NCBI GenBank assembly: GCA_948470475.1
Contig: OX419339.1
Coordinates: forward strand, 7,600,185 to 7,664,184
Length of the DNA stretch: 64,000 nt
From: Galaxea fascicularis
Lineage: Eukaryota; Cnidaria; Anthozoa; Scleractinia; Euphylliidae
Direction: 5' to 3'
Both the position numbers and the translations under genes were made by a program. This document shows, in pieces, positions 28,801 through 41,400 of the stretch (position 1 is the stretch's first letter; each line of letters begins with the position of its first letter). Below the pieces are notes generated by a model. The model searched no databases. It saw nothing but the letters and a program-made list of their open reading frames with translations, and was not told the origin of the DNA.

Positions 28801-29728
28801 CAAATTGTGGTAAGAACAAAGAAGTACCTGATGTACCAGAATGCTTTGAGCTGCACACGGGTAGTGTGCTTGATGACCTCCATGTGTTAAATCAGAGTAC
28901 ACACACACTGACAAATAAAACAAATATGTTTGTTTTATACATTGACAAGTTCTGCTTTCATTTTAAAACTTATGATGTCATTTACAAGTGTAATATACTT
29001 TAATAGACCAATCCAGGGGTTTCAATTATTTTTGAAATAGCTGTCTGAGCTAGCTAAAGTAAATGGCAACCTAATTAATTTTTTAAAGTCATTTTTAATT
29101 AGTGAAATTTAGACAAAGTAGGCGGCGGTGAGAGGTAAATTCTGAGACTGACAAAGTAGGGGGCGGTTTTCACTGGTTGCTGGCTTCTAATGAAACCCGT
29201 GCCAATCAAAATGCAAGGTCTTCATCACCTTCTTAGATTTGAAAGGTGCTGTCAGTTTTCAATAAGTTTTTATTTTAATTTAACCTAGAATTTAAATATC
29301 ATTGCCTTCGTTTTTTCTCACAGGTCATCATCCAAACAACCAAACAGAACTACTCAGTGGGGAACTTAAAAGAGTTTTTCCTTGATATTGGTTATCCTGA
29401 TGCTATTAACATCACCTTGCAAGTGCCACCAGTATGGATTGACAACCCACCCAATGTACCTCTATACTGCCTCTATGGTACTGGTGTGGACACTCCGGAA
29501 AAGTTTTTTTATGGGACAGATGAGTTTCCTGATACATTCCCAAAGACCTTGTTTGGGGATGGTGATGGTACAGTCAACATTCGTAGCTTACAGGCTTGTC
29601 AAAAGTTTATAGGTAAACAGCAGCAGCAGGTAGTGATTAAGTCATTTTCCAAGGCGGAGCATTTGGGCATTATTGGTGATCCTAGAGTGATTGAGTATAT
29701 TAAGAATCTAGTCCTTTCATTTAGTTGA
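22812..29728 (+). CDS. PLA2G15: LCAT-family lysosomal phospholipase A2 / acyltransferase (group XV-like), complete
   Basis: Five exons: 22812-22887, 23754-23910, 25662-25879, 27510-27856, 29324-29728, all GT-AG and phase-compatible, giving 400 aa (human group XV enzyme is about 412). Residues 1-20 form a signal peptide (MLWLKTFLFLVSNFAVLKA). Next come the lid cysteines (FWCEK ... AIDCWAD), the family blocks DPSLYHPGEYF and AAPFDFRYAP, the nucleophile elbow HSLGC with Ser182, the acidic block FGDGDGTVN (Asp345/347) and EHLGI with His379, which together make the Ser-Asp-His triad. NxS/T sites are present. The family hydrolyses or transfers acyl chains of glycerophospholipids in the lysosome or outside the cell. 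Cys after the HSLG motif, where human LPLA2 has Asn, is a small difference. It could equally be named an LCAT-like paralog. A possible AATAAA lies at 30362-30367. Confidence 0.93.
24060..24180. repeat. Inverted repeat with (ATT)n centre
   Basis: AGATTTCCACACAGCCCCAT near 24052 is followed by an ATT microsatellite and then ATGGGGCTGTGTGGAAATCT near 24173 in inverted orientation. Confidence 0.6.
24549..24838. mobile_element. Foldback MITE, complete hairpin
   Basis: Two inverted arms of about 140 bp (24549-24688 and 24698-24838) with almost no loop, bounded by TAGCCTGC and GCAGGCTA. Contains TCTGATTGGCTAGATTT and its complement. In intron 2 of the PLA2G15-like gene. The same family occurs at 45851-47006. 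Confidence 0.8.
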
Positions 29729-32292
29729 TTAGATCCACACCAGTGGCGTTTTGTGGGCCAAAAGTACAGTATTGATGATTGGTAGTTATCTATTTTGTAT
29801 TCACACCCTCTTAATAGAATGCATGTGTGGTCTGAATTACTTCTTAGAAGTAGACTATCTGCTATTACATGAAGTGCTACCCAGTGGCCATCTATCAGCT
29901 ATTCAAGGGCATTCTAAGAGGCAAAATGAGTTCAGATTTATGGGACCATTAAGCTAATCAAAACCTGTCATCTGGGAATTTTTGGATAGTGGAGTGCCTG
30001 AGAGTGTATGCATGGAAATTTGCAAAAGTAAACCTAAAAGAGCCAACTGGAGCCATGCCCGGTTTGCTACATGTACCGGTTTTTGCTGGTAGATTGGTCA
30101 CTGGGTCTTAAAACAATGCCATTAAACAACTAGATTACAGCTCTTTGTTTCTGTGTATCTTTATTGTTGGCAAGGCTGGATGTGGCTGGCCCTCAGAAGC
30201 TATTGGTTGATATTAACCTTGAGCCTGTCTTCTAATGATTAATACAAGTTGTATTTAATATTAATATGGTGAGGTCTTAGCTGAATATAGCTTTCTTTCA
30301 TTTTGGGTTATCATTATCCTTACCATGGTCTGAAACAATGGAAAATGAAAATGAAATGTAAAATAAATTTAAACCTCATCAATATTTTCACACTCTGCTT
30401 TTCACCGAGTTTAGTTTACAGTAGTTAAAGGGAAACAAAACAAGATTTTTATACTTGCAGCTGTAGATCTTTTGATACAACTGAACTCGTTTCGATTTCG
30501 TGTTAAAATGTTGAATTAGTTAACATTTCTGTATTTGCTAGATTTATCAATTTATTGTTTTAAGGGGCACTTGGAGCTCTGGAACCCAACTTGGTCAACT
30601 TATGTATGCCAACAACACTTTATGTGTTGAGATGAAGTTTTGTTGAGTCTCTGGAAGAAACCCAAAAGCATTTTTTAGTCCATGTTTGACAGATCAGTAA
30701 TTTAATAATATATAAATGATTCTGATTCTTGTATATGTGTTGTATGGGCTGGAAATCTTTTGTTTGATGTGTGGATTACTATCCAGAATTCTTTAGCTGG
30801 TATGATGGGTTTAACATAATTTACATTTGTCTTAGATTAGCAGTTTTATTGCTGTTAAGGACAAATTAGTTTTCTCTTCATATGTATGCTCAGAATTAAC
30901 GGTCTCATTGTGCTTAGAAGTGATAGTGAGCTTTATGTTTGAGGCTGAGATTAGTGTACTTTTGTCACAACTTTCTGATTTTGTACTGGTGAAGTTTGAT
31001 TGTGAACGAGACTGCCTTGCAGATGCTATTTTTCTTGATTTTGTCAATAATTTATACGTGTTTGCAAGCAACAGTTTTATCTTTTTAAACACATTTTAAT
31101 GCAATGTTTCTATACAGAATTGGTTAATGAAATTTTTGGAAGTGCTTTAAAATTTGGACAGTAATATTGGCTGTACTAAGCAATTTTAATATTGATTGAA
31201 CAAGAAATTACAAATTTTGTAAAAGCTGTTTGTTTGTTATTATTAATTTTATTTATAGATTGTCAGTAAGAGGCATTTCGAAACTGTTGAAGGAGTTTTG
31301 TATGATGTCTTAGGTTTATTTTGACGGGTTTTTGTAGTAGTTGAAAAATAATGAAAAGCAGTGCATGGTTGTTTATTTTTTGTGGAAAACATTCTTCTGG
31401 CATTCAACGAGTTTCATACAAAATCAAAGAAAATCATGAAGCGTCCATAACTTGGTGTCAATTCAAAGAGCAACATAAAGTTCTAGAAAAATCTCAAATG
31501 CCACCTGCCTTCTCCCCGTCCCGCTGGAGTACATTGGATATTCGTTGTAAAAGCCAAAATATGAAGTTGAATTCCGCTGTATATAAGGGGGCGCGTAAAC
31601 CCATGCACTGTATATACGCGAGAGATTTAATGTCGAATTACTTTGGGAGACAAAATGCCTTGTTTTCGTGTCTTCAAAAAGAGATTATCCTAAGAACGGT
31701 AATTTATTCGGAGAAAAAGTCTATTTTAGCAAATTGCTGCAACATGGAGCTGTTTTAACCAAGTGCACTTGGTGTCTTGTCCTGGGAACCAAGTCAGCAC
31801 TTCGGTAAACGCAGCATGTGACTCGACTCTGCTCAAATAATAATTTGTGTTGATACTTTCATAATGTAACAATCGAATATTTACCCAGAATAACCCTTCA
31901 GTACAGTATAATACTGTTATCAGCGGGCTCCTGCTAATTAAGATACACTGACTTAATTAAAAGCTAAAAAGTTCTAGTAAAATTGCAATAAATACCTTCA
32001 TTTACAAATAAGAATTTCAAGCGCTTTCTTAAATAGGACTCTAAGAGCTTCTGCTTCTCAAATTAAATGGCAAGGAATTAAAAATCGATGCACCTAAAAA
32101 ATATAAACCACAACGAGCGCATTCTAGTTAACCTTGGGAAGTTTTACTGAATTTCCGTTGTTTCTAATGTTTGCATCATGAGTTAATCGCTCGAAGTAAT
32201 TTTTAAGCGGAGAACACACAATTTCTTGTGGCGGTCAAAAACAAGAGTGGCTGTTTCATGTTTCCTTGAATAAATTAATCGTGGAAATTCCA
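29729..32292. other. Intergenic region between the phospholipase gene and locus A
   Basis: Holds the probable 3' UTR of the phospholipase gene and AT-rich sequence. A 135-codon open frame at 31351-31758 has no recognisable domain and is probably chance. No RNA gene or mobile element was recognised in it. Confidence 0.5.
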
Positions 32293-32439
32293 GGCCCCAG
32301 TTGTTCAAACGTTGGATAGCGCTTTCCACTGGATAAATCACTATCCAGCGGATAAGTATTGGAGAAGCTAATTGCACTATCCAATGGATAGATATTTATC
32401 CGGTGGATAGCGCTATCCAGCCTTTGAACAACTGGGCCC
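32293..32439. mobile_element. Short MITE with GGCCCAGTTGTTCAAA-type ends
   Basis: 147 bp; ends GGCCCCAGTTGTTCAAAC and GTTTGAACAACTGGGCC-like are inverted, and subterminal blocks GGATAGCGC and CTATCCA repeat inside. A weakly related piece is seen near 1737-1800. Confidence 0.75.
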
Positions 32440-32609
32440 AGGAATGTATTTCAGCATAACGTTTTCTGCACATTTCCCTGATCCTGGGAATCAGACAATT
32501 GCACAGTCACCTAGTGACATCTTTAACAAACTTTCCTTTATATTTGTGTCTGAAGAGTAAAGATCCTGTGCCCAATTCATGGCTAGCCTGTGGACAAGTC
32601 AATCTAGGT

Positions 32610-32646
32610 GGTTTCCCGGGAAACCGAAAATTTGGCCACTTCCGCT
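32610..32646 (+). promoter_or_regulatory. ISRE-like site, 16-bp palindrome and ETS-type site upstream of locus A
   Basis: A perfect 16-bp palindrome (32610-32625) contains TTCCCGGGAA, a STAT-like TTC-N4-GAA. It overlaps GAAACCGAAAAT (32620-32631), a full match to the IRF-binding consensus GAAANNGAAANN. GCCACTTCCGCT follows at 32635-32646, an ETS-type motif. The start codon is 120 bp further on. Function is inferred from consensus matches only. Confidence 0.45.
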
Positions 32647-32765
32647 TTCGATCTCGCCTTGGGCTCCGTCAGCAACACGCGTCGTCTCCCACCGCTGCAA
32701 TTTAAGCTGAGGAGACTATCCATCTTCTTCATAAGATTTCTGCTAGCGATTCAAGTAAAGAAATA

Positions 32766-35700
32766 ATGACCGCTGCACCTATTAGAATTGTAGAGGACAT
32801 TTTTGATATCGACCCAACGAGTATTTCACCATTGCGAAGCATCTTTGTAACAGGGTTCCGACCGAAAACAACCACAGCCGAGGGTCTCATTATTCATTTC
32901 AAGCGTGAGAAGAATGGCGGCGGAGATATCAACAGCATCACAATCAGTAAAAGAGGGACGGCCGTAATAACATTCGAAAGCCCACAAGGTAAGATAGGGG
33001 GATACATGTAGATCAGTCAGTATTCTCGACCAAAACACATTGTCTTCTTGAAACCCAAACGCCCGCCCAACCATTTCGTCAGTTCGTTATCATATGAGAA
33101 CTTCGATGTGGCTATCTCGCTTTGGCGAAGGAATTACTCTTTCCATTCAATGCTCTAGATAGCAGAAGTCTTTCTTTCGGCAAGCGAGTCTGCAAGACGA
33201 TCGAGTTTGACAGGCCTTCAGAGCTCCGCGCTTCGCGAAGACAAGCAAACAGTCCGTCTCCTGTTGTGGTGGGGGAGGGGAGGGGAGGGAGCAGTGCTGG
33301 CAGGACTAAGGCTAAAATTATATTACAACTGTTTGAAATGATTTAAAAAATGAAGGAATGAAAAATGTCTCTTTTAATTCAAACCTTTGACAAAATATCG
33401 TTTCACGTGCTGACCTCCTCATCAAATCAGTGTTATTCATTGCTTAACCTGTGCTTCTGATGCGAAAAGTTATACATCGGCGAAACAGGGAGACGACAAC
33501 TTGATTTCGCAAACATCTTCGATCGCGATGCTGAGAGTACGGTGGCCCACAGGGGCAAAACACAACTCAATTTCCTTTCTGAAACACAACAATCTTTTTG
33601 AGAACAGAACAATCGTTTTCAAAACACGACAATCTTTTTCGGAACACAACAATCTTTCGCAGCACACAACAATCTTTTTGAGAACACTACAATCGTTTTC
33701 AGAACACAACAATCTTTTCCAGAACACAACAATCTATTTCAGAACACAACAATTTTTTTCAGAACACCACACAATTTTCTGGTTCACAACGACAAACTAG
33801 AACACATCAAAATTTCGTGAAACACAACAAAATTTCAAAGTACTGGTAACTAGCCCTGACGCTGAAAGCGATTGGAATCTGGGACTACTACAGGTGAACT
33901 GTAAGGGCGCCATTTTTAACGAAGACCGAAGGTCGAAGACCCTGTGGTCGAAAACGAAGACCCACCGGTTTTTAGCTCGTGGAGAGCTATCGGGGATGGC
34001 TGGGGAATCAGGATGTCAGGCGTAAACAATTGCAATTTCGGCAGGCGCATCCATGCATTCGAGGGTAAGTGGTCGTTAAGAATAATACTCTTATTCGAGG
34101 CTACCAATGAACATTATCTTACTCACTCCACGAGCTTACCACAGGATGCCTTTAATTGTTCAGGGAAAGGCTATCATGACAAAGCCAAATTGCTCTCATT
34201 TCTGTAGCGCATAACTTAAAATGTCATCTCAGCGCAAAACAAATCTCAGTCGGTACAAGATGTGTCAAGTTGTGTAACGCAATTAAATCCAAGAGTATAG
34301 AAATATACGTTTTAGTGACGATTTTAGCATATTTTGTCATCATGAATATTCTATTTTTTAAACGAAAAAATGGCATTCTCAACGCAGGGATACATGTGAA
34401 AGCGATAATATAATTTTCCCGGGAAAATCAAAAGCAAGTGGTGAATAAATTTGCGAGTCACGCACAGTTGACCTTTGCGCCTTTCTGTTAAATGATAAGG
34501 ACAGTATAGCAAAGTAATGAAGTCACCTCATCGTAATTTGCTCAATATACATTTGAAAAATAGAATATTCATGATGACAAAATATACTAAAATCGTCACT
34601 AAAACGTATATTTCTATTCTCTTGGATTTAATTGCGTTACACAACTTCGGGATAGGAAGTCAAGAAAATCTGAGATTTATTGTTAAGCTCGCTCTGACCA
34701 CAGGCAGTCCAATGGTGCTCATTTAAAAGATATACTGTTAAAAGCTAGAATTCGAATGAACCTAATAGCGGTGGAGTATTGATATTCAAGCCAAATGAAG
34801 TCTTCCTACCTTCACTCTACTGTTTCTTGTCACTTTCTGGGACGCCTTAGTACAATGCCAAGAAACAATAGAGTGAAGGTAGGAAGGCTTTATTTGGCTA
34901 GAATATCAATATTTCCACCGCTATTCGGTTCGTTGGAATTCTCGCTTTTAAAGGTATATCTTTTTTATATAAACTTTTGCTATCATACACCACGATTGGG
35001 CTGCCTGTACAAAGAACGGCAAGTTGCCGTTGCCGTCCTCCTTGCAAACGTAACAAAACAAGTTTAACAGGTTCCAGTTGCTCTGCACGTACGTTTTCCA
35101 TTTTGGCCGGGTACATTTCTTTGCCGTCCTCTTCAAAACAACTTCGTGAAATGACCAATGTGTATGTTTTTATATGTTATTGGCAGTTAGTCCCTTGATA
35201 GTTTCCAGCTTCCAAGTTAAACAAATTGGAATTAACGCATAAGAGCTAAAAAAAAGGAGAAAGTTTGTTATTTTATTTTTCCTAGCCTGCGCAGCAAGCG
35301 TTCTTCTTCGTTCATTTTACCGCATTCTGCCCGCTCGAAAACTGGGGAGAGAGCAAAAAAGTAGGAGGACGGGGGTGGGAGTGGGGAGAGGAGGAGGGGG
35401 GAACGCTTGCCAGCAAATCCCGCGATTCTGAAAAACACTCACCGAGTTTTCGCAGTTGACACGATCAACGCTATTGACAGTTTTAACAGATTCCTAAAAT
35501 GCTCCACGCGAACTGCTTGCGATGTCAAAGCAGTGAGAGTTCCAAGACCAAACAGCACCTCCTTTCTTACGCTCGCAAAATCAGAACGTTGGTAGTATAC
35601 AAACTCATACAACGTTCAGAAGGTAGTCAGGCTGGTGCCTGCAAAACTCCACCAAAGCAAAGCATTAACGCATCCAAACGGTTGCTCCAAAAGCTTGTCT

Positions 35701-38499
35701 GAAGCAGTCTATTAACTGGACAATCAGTTTAAAAACAGCTACAATTTGCAACCACAACTGAATCACAGTAAGCTAAAAGGACGGTTTACCGATAGGGACA
35801 AAAAAAGTAGTGGCCATTAACAGTACCGGAAAACTAACAACAAGTAGCCTGCGTAGCAAACGCACCCGTTCTAACAGATTTCACCGCATTTTGAAATTTC
35901 TCAAGCACAAAGAGCGGGAATCTACAAGCAGCCGCAAGTACCATACTCAATGTCAAACACAGAGAACTTAAATACATGTCTAATATTGAATACGCGTAGT
36001 TATTTTTGTCAAAGTTGCTCCAAATGTAGAGCAAACCATTTTCATTTTCGCGAGCAAGCTTGGAAATCTTCGGATATGATCGTGCCATTTTCGAAAATCC
36101 TGGCACTCCCAAGATAAAAGTCTCACGCCTTTAAGTCTAAAAAAGTTGGCAGGTTTAGGCTTGTTCTTTCGCCTTGCTTTCACAGTTTTGCTCTCGGTCT
36201 TTCATTTGCTCTTTCCTAACGCCATTTTGATTTCCCACAAGCCATCACTCCCTTTGCTAGTCACATTTCCCCTTAGAGTGGTTGCGACAGAGATGCAACC
36301 ATTTGTGCATCTGGTGTGAGTGGAAGTCAGACTTTGACCCACTTGTCTGTGTATACGAAAAAATCGACTTTGAAAATCGACAGACAAATTCAGACGACTT
36401 GGACGTCCAAAATTTTGTTCGTCTCGTTTTCACACCAGACGATGCGACTTTTCTGTCTGAGACGACCTGTCCTTCTTCTAGTGTGAAAACGGCCAACAAG
36501 TTGACCCTATATCTTTTCTTGTTTGCCCTATAGTGGTGGCATCAGTTCTACAGCGCAGGCAAGAATTTGAAGGAAACGTTTTAACAGTACAACCATTTTC
36601 AGACACCTTCCACACGAATTTAAAGGTATGTATACTTATTTCTGTTAAGGATTACTTTGTTTACCGTTTCCTTAAATTTTACGCCTTTCCGCCGATCGAA
36701 AACGTCACAGGAACGAACTACAAATAGTAAACTTAGGCCCTTTTTAAACGTCGCGCTGTTACCGTGCCGAATCATTTGAGTTCGGCACGCGGCAGTAGCA
36801 AGACGTTTGAAACAGGCTTTAAAGGTTTACCTATTAGCCGGAGCTTTAATATGTGCTATTCGCTGCTGTCCAACAAGAACAAAAGAAATTGGTTTATGTA
36901 ATTGATTGCATAAGTCATCGATTTTCTGTTCAAAATAATGATTTACATTGGATCTGTCCTTTGAACAGTGTACTCTACTTGAGTTACATCCCCGGAAAAA
37001 AATCACGAAAGAAACGCCAGCATTTAAGCAAAACTGTGTCACACACGTCAAGTGTACCGTAATAAACGTGTATAAATTTGTAGATATTTGATTTAATATA
37101 TTTTGTTTGCTAAATATTTTTACCCCAGAACCTGACCGAGGTGATCCTTGAAGCTTCAGATAAATACAAAGACAACGTAACCTGCAGCCAATCCTTTCAA
37201 TGTCATCCACAAATCGTGAATCTACTGGCACGGACGTACAAGACAAACCTTCAAGAAATAGAAGAAGAGTTTGGCGTTAGGATTCTTTGGGATAAAAAAA
37301 CCCCGGCAGTGAGAATATTTCAGAAAATAACATTGCGGGGACAGAAGCGTTTCCACGAAGGTTGTTATGCGTTTGTTGACCTTTTTCAGAAATTACACCC
37401 GAAAGTGAGCCGTGAGGTTGTTGATCTTCCTCATTGGGTCAACGAATTCAAAATTCTCAATGCGATTAGCTTTGCTCAAGCTGAAAACCCTATGATCATT
37501 GCAAAGGTTAAAAATAGCTTGGAGGTTTATGCGGAGAAAGACAACATTAGCACCTCGGTACACGCGTTAAAGGAAAATCTTGGCTTAACCAATGACGACG
37601 GCGATAGAAAGACAAAGCGTGGTCAACAAAACAGCGGCCGTGATGTGATTGAGAAGAACGAAGCACAACACTGGGGTCGTTTAAACCAACACCTGGCGAA
37701 TGGAGTGAGGCTCTCATTATACCAGGGAGATATCACTGACGAGAGAGTAGATGCTATTGTCAACGCAGCCAATGAGCGGCTTCAACATGGAGCTGGAGTG
37801 GCGGGTGCCATAGTCCGCAAAGGAGGTCGTCAGATACAAGATGAGTCCAATCGGATAACAAACAGGTATGGGTCAGTAAATGTCGGTAAAGCGGTTTATA
37901 CCAGTGGAGGCATGCTTCCTTGTAACTACGTGATACACGCAGTTGGTCCCAAGTGGAACGACCATGGCAGAGAGGAATGCATATCCCTCCTTCGTAAGGC
38001 TTGTTTGGAAAGTCTCCATGTTGCAACAGCACTTGAGGTTTCTTCGATTGCCTTTTCAGCCATCAGCTCTGGAATATTTGGAGTGCCGAAAAATATTTGT
38101 GCTCAAGTTATGTTCGAGGCGATGGAGAAATTTAGCGCAAGCGATGTCGTCAACTTTAGTACTGTACGTGATGTGCGCATCGTCATCATTGATGAACCAA
38201 CCCTGAGTGTTTTTTATGAAGAGTTTATTAAACGCTACCCTTTCAAAGCGGCCTCTCCAACAATCCCGAAGAAACAGACGCATTCATCAGACGAGAGCAC
38301 AGGAGAAGAGCACACGAGCAGTAACTTGGGTAAGGGCGAACGAATCATTTTTCCCGGCTGGGCCGGGCAAACGCTCGTTAGAGCCATTGTTTTCTTTTTA
38401 GTTTACAATGCTTTTTTTCCAATTTTCTGGGAATTTGCTGTCCTTATTTCATTGATTCAAGCAATTAAACCAAAAAAAAAGCCTAAGGCACATTGCTGA
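32766..38499 (+). CDS. RRM - KH-like - macro domain protein with hydrophobic C-terminus (locus A, macro isoform)
   Basis: Exons 32766-32988, 36534-36625 and 37129-38499 join in phase (1, then 0) to give 561 aa. Residues ~20-105 form a PARP10/14-type RRM (IFVTGF, GGGDI, GTAVITF, EFEGNVLTVQPF). Residues ~130-195 look like the KH-like fold of PARP14 (FGVRILW ... RIFQKITLRGQKRFHEG). A macro domain fills ~297-475: LYQGDIT, VDAIVNAAN, GAGVAGAIVRKGG, YVIHAVGP, ISSGIFGVP. The conserved NAAN and glycine loop suggest it binds ADP-ribose and may remove it. The tail has one or two hydrophobic stretches (~510-545) followed by KPKKKPK, so it may be membrane-anchored. No PARP catalytic domain follows. An AATAAA at 38768-38773, 270 bp after the stop, supports this exon as a true 3' end. 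The start ATG at 32766 is the first before the RRM. Confidence 0.78.
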
Positions 38500-41400
38500 C
38501 TAACATTATGAAACATAATTCTTTATAAATCTGAATAACATTCCTCCAAAGATCAGGTTACAGTTGTTTTTAGGCTTGTTTTAGTTTGAACAAACTATCG
38601 CTTCATGATGATCATCTTCAAAATGACATAAAATCACAGTTATCTTCTTTCATGTAGCTGCCTAAAAGTTGCTCCAGGTTGCTTTGGATTTTGTCCACGA
38701 AACAACAGCCAAACTCGAAATTAAATGTAGGATTCCTTTGTTTTGTTTTTTTTGTCATTTCACGGATAATAAAGCACTAACCGGACTTAGACTGCATGTG
38801 CAGTGTTCCGGCATAGTGATACATTTTCATCGTCTATATATTTTCCAGATATGAGTTCAGAGGAAAGTGCGTAACAATGATTAAATTTTTCTTCAGGCGC
38901 TAGAAGAAAGGATCGAGGAACAAAGTCAATCCCCGTTGAGGTACTTGATAAAATTGAAATTTGGAAATTTTGCTTTCTAACTTCGGCCACTCCCATCACT
39001 GTTGTCTTAGTTGATTCGAACTGGAGACGCTTTTCTAAGGATATGGTGGAGTGCCAAATGAAGGTGCATTTGTTTGGCGCTAGTAACTTCCGATCCCAGG
39101 TTGTGCGAACTTAGGGCTTAATTAATGATGACCACGAAGACGAATTTGGCACCAAAGGGGCCTCGTTTGTAATAATATTTATATGGAGTGCGTGGCACTT
39201 GACGTCACGGCGGCCATGTTGGAGGAGCAAAACAAAGGAACGGGGACCATGTTGGGGGAGTAAACCAGTCTTCTGGGAATTGAACTCTATTTTTATGCAA
39301 AATCTTCCTTTTGTTTCAAAAACCCAATGTGGCCGCTGGTCACGTGAGCGAACACCCTCCATTCTTATATTTATTCGTAACAATTTTTATGTAGACAACA
39401 GTTGTCAAAGCCACTAAGTTAAGTCATACTAATCAAACCATTTGTACTAAGAGAAGTTTACGATTGCATAAGATCGTGTCTAGCAACAAAAAAGAAGTGC
39501 TTGAGTGTACTATAAGGCATTAAAGAGCTCAACCTGAAAGACAGAAGTGGATCTTACACTAATCCTTATTCATTCGTTCAATCGTTCGTTCGTTCGTTAG
39601 TTCATTTATTTGTTTATTACACGGAGATTGACACATATTCGGAGCTTCAGTTTGCTACTATACATTTTCTTTGATATCTAAAATATATTTTATGAGCCTT
39701 GGATTTATACAATTTATTTTTAGGAAGGAAGTACTGATTTCACCGAGCAGGAAAGGATGCAGAGTGGGCGTCGGTCACTTGCTGACGAAGTTCCTTTGAG
39801 CAATATGAAAGAGAGGGATTCGAAGGACGAGGGGGAAAGGACGGAAGATCAGCTACAGAGGACGTTAGCAGAAGAGCGACAAGCAAGATCTAGGGTAGAA
39901 GAAGAAATCAGGCAAGCCAGAATTTCCCATGCTGAAGTGGAGGAACGACTGCAAGCTGAGCTGTTGCTAAATAAATCTCTTCAAACAAATCTTGCAACAA
40001 GAGAGAGCATGATCAGAGAGCAACAGCGTAGTTTGGAAGAAGAGCAACAGCAGAAGGCAGCTTTACAAGAAAGACTGAGAAGCTTAGAAGAGCAAATGGA
40101 AGAAGAAAGACGACGCCATTTGTCAACTGAAAGAGAATTGCAATCAGAAGAACAAGCATCATGTGACTGGATCATTCAACGCGCTGAAGTTGTTTTGAGC
40201 GACAAGATATTAGGCAGAGGGGCGTGGGGCGAAGTGCGTAAGGGCACGTTTCGTGCCTGCCAGGTTGCTGTAAAAGAAATGCATGAACTGATTCTCTCCG
40301 AGTATAATAGGGGACTTTTTGAACGAGAAATGAATATGGCAGCACGTTGTCGCCATCCCAATCTCCTACAGTTTATTGGTGCTACAAACGAAGATGGCAG
40401 TCCCCTGTTTGTGACTGAATTACTCGACACCAGTTTACGGCACGTTTTACATCAGCGCTCGTTAAGTCAGGAGGAAATAGTCGTCCTTGCATTGGATATC
40501 GCAAAAGCATTAAATTATCTTCATCTTAATAAGCCACGCCCCATCATACACCGGGACATCAGCAGCGGGAACGTCTTGCTATGGAAACGAGGTGATTCTT
40601 GGAGAGCCAAGCTCTCTGATTACGGAGCTGCGAATTTCATGCGGGAGACCATGACAATGAATCCAGGAGCCGCGATATATTCCGCTCCTGAGGCCCTTAC
40701 TCCTCAGCAGACATCGAAGGTAAGGGACTCCCTTGTTTTAACTTGCTTCGATATATCAGCTTTCCTCGAGGTCCTCATGGTCAACTCATTCATACTCGTG
40801 GTCCATCATTTGTACTTAAGACACTTCAGGGGTGATATTTGATCTCTGTCTATGTACTGAACTGAAAAGTAAGGAGACGTAACATTTTCGGTAAATTGTC
40901 TTAATTAAGGTTCAATTACCTTTAACTTTAGGAAACGTGGCGTAAATTAAGGCACTTCCATGTTGTCCTCAGTATTTAGTCCGTCGAATTACGGTCCATG
41001 CGACCAAATGGCATGTACATTTTGGGCAGTTTAGTAATACATATAGTGGAACCTCCATTCAGGGGACACTCTCAGGACCAGCACAGGTGTCCTGGATAGA
41101 GTTGCCCCTTGAATAGAGGTAAAAGGTACATTTTTTTTCGGGACCAACGTTGGTGTGCCCTGGAAGAGGAGGAGGTGGCCCTGGAGGTGACCCCTGAATA
41201 GAGGTGTCCCAAGGGAGAGGTTCCACTGTATTAAGTTTTGAGATAGTGTTTTAAAACCTAGCAGAGCACTGTTGAAAGATGTGCCTTATAAAGGCAAATT
41301 GTCACTGAGGCAGGTATTTTTCTTTGACCAGGTGGACGTATACAGTTTTGGTGTACTATTGTGTGAAATGTGCATCCGACAGCAGCCTGATCCCCAAGAG

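Noticed and set aside
31351..31758. 135-codon plus-strand frame downstream of the phospholipase gene
   Set aside because: No recognisable domain, no splice context, composition like surrounding non-coding DNA.
33470..33800. Cys/Leu/Lys repeat proteins in both strands
   Set aside because: Arise from translating the 22-bp minisatellite.
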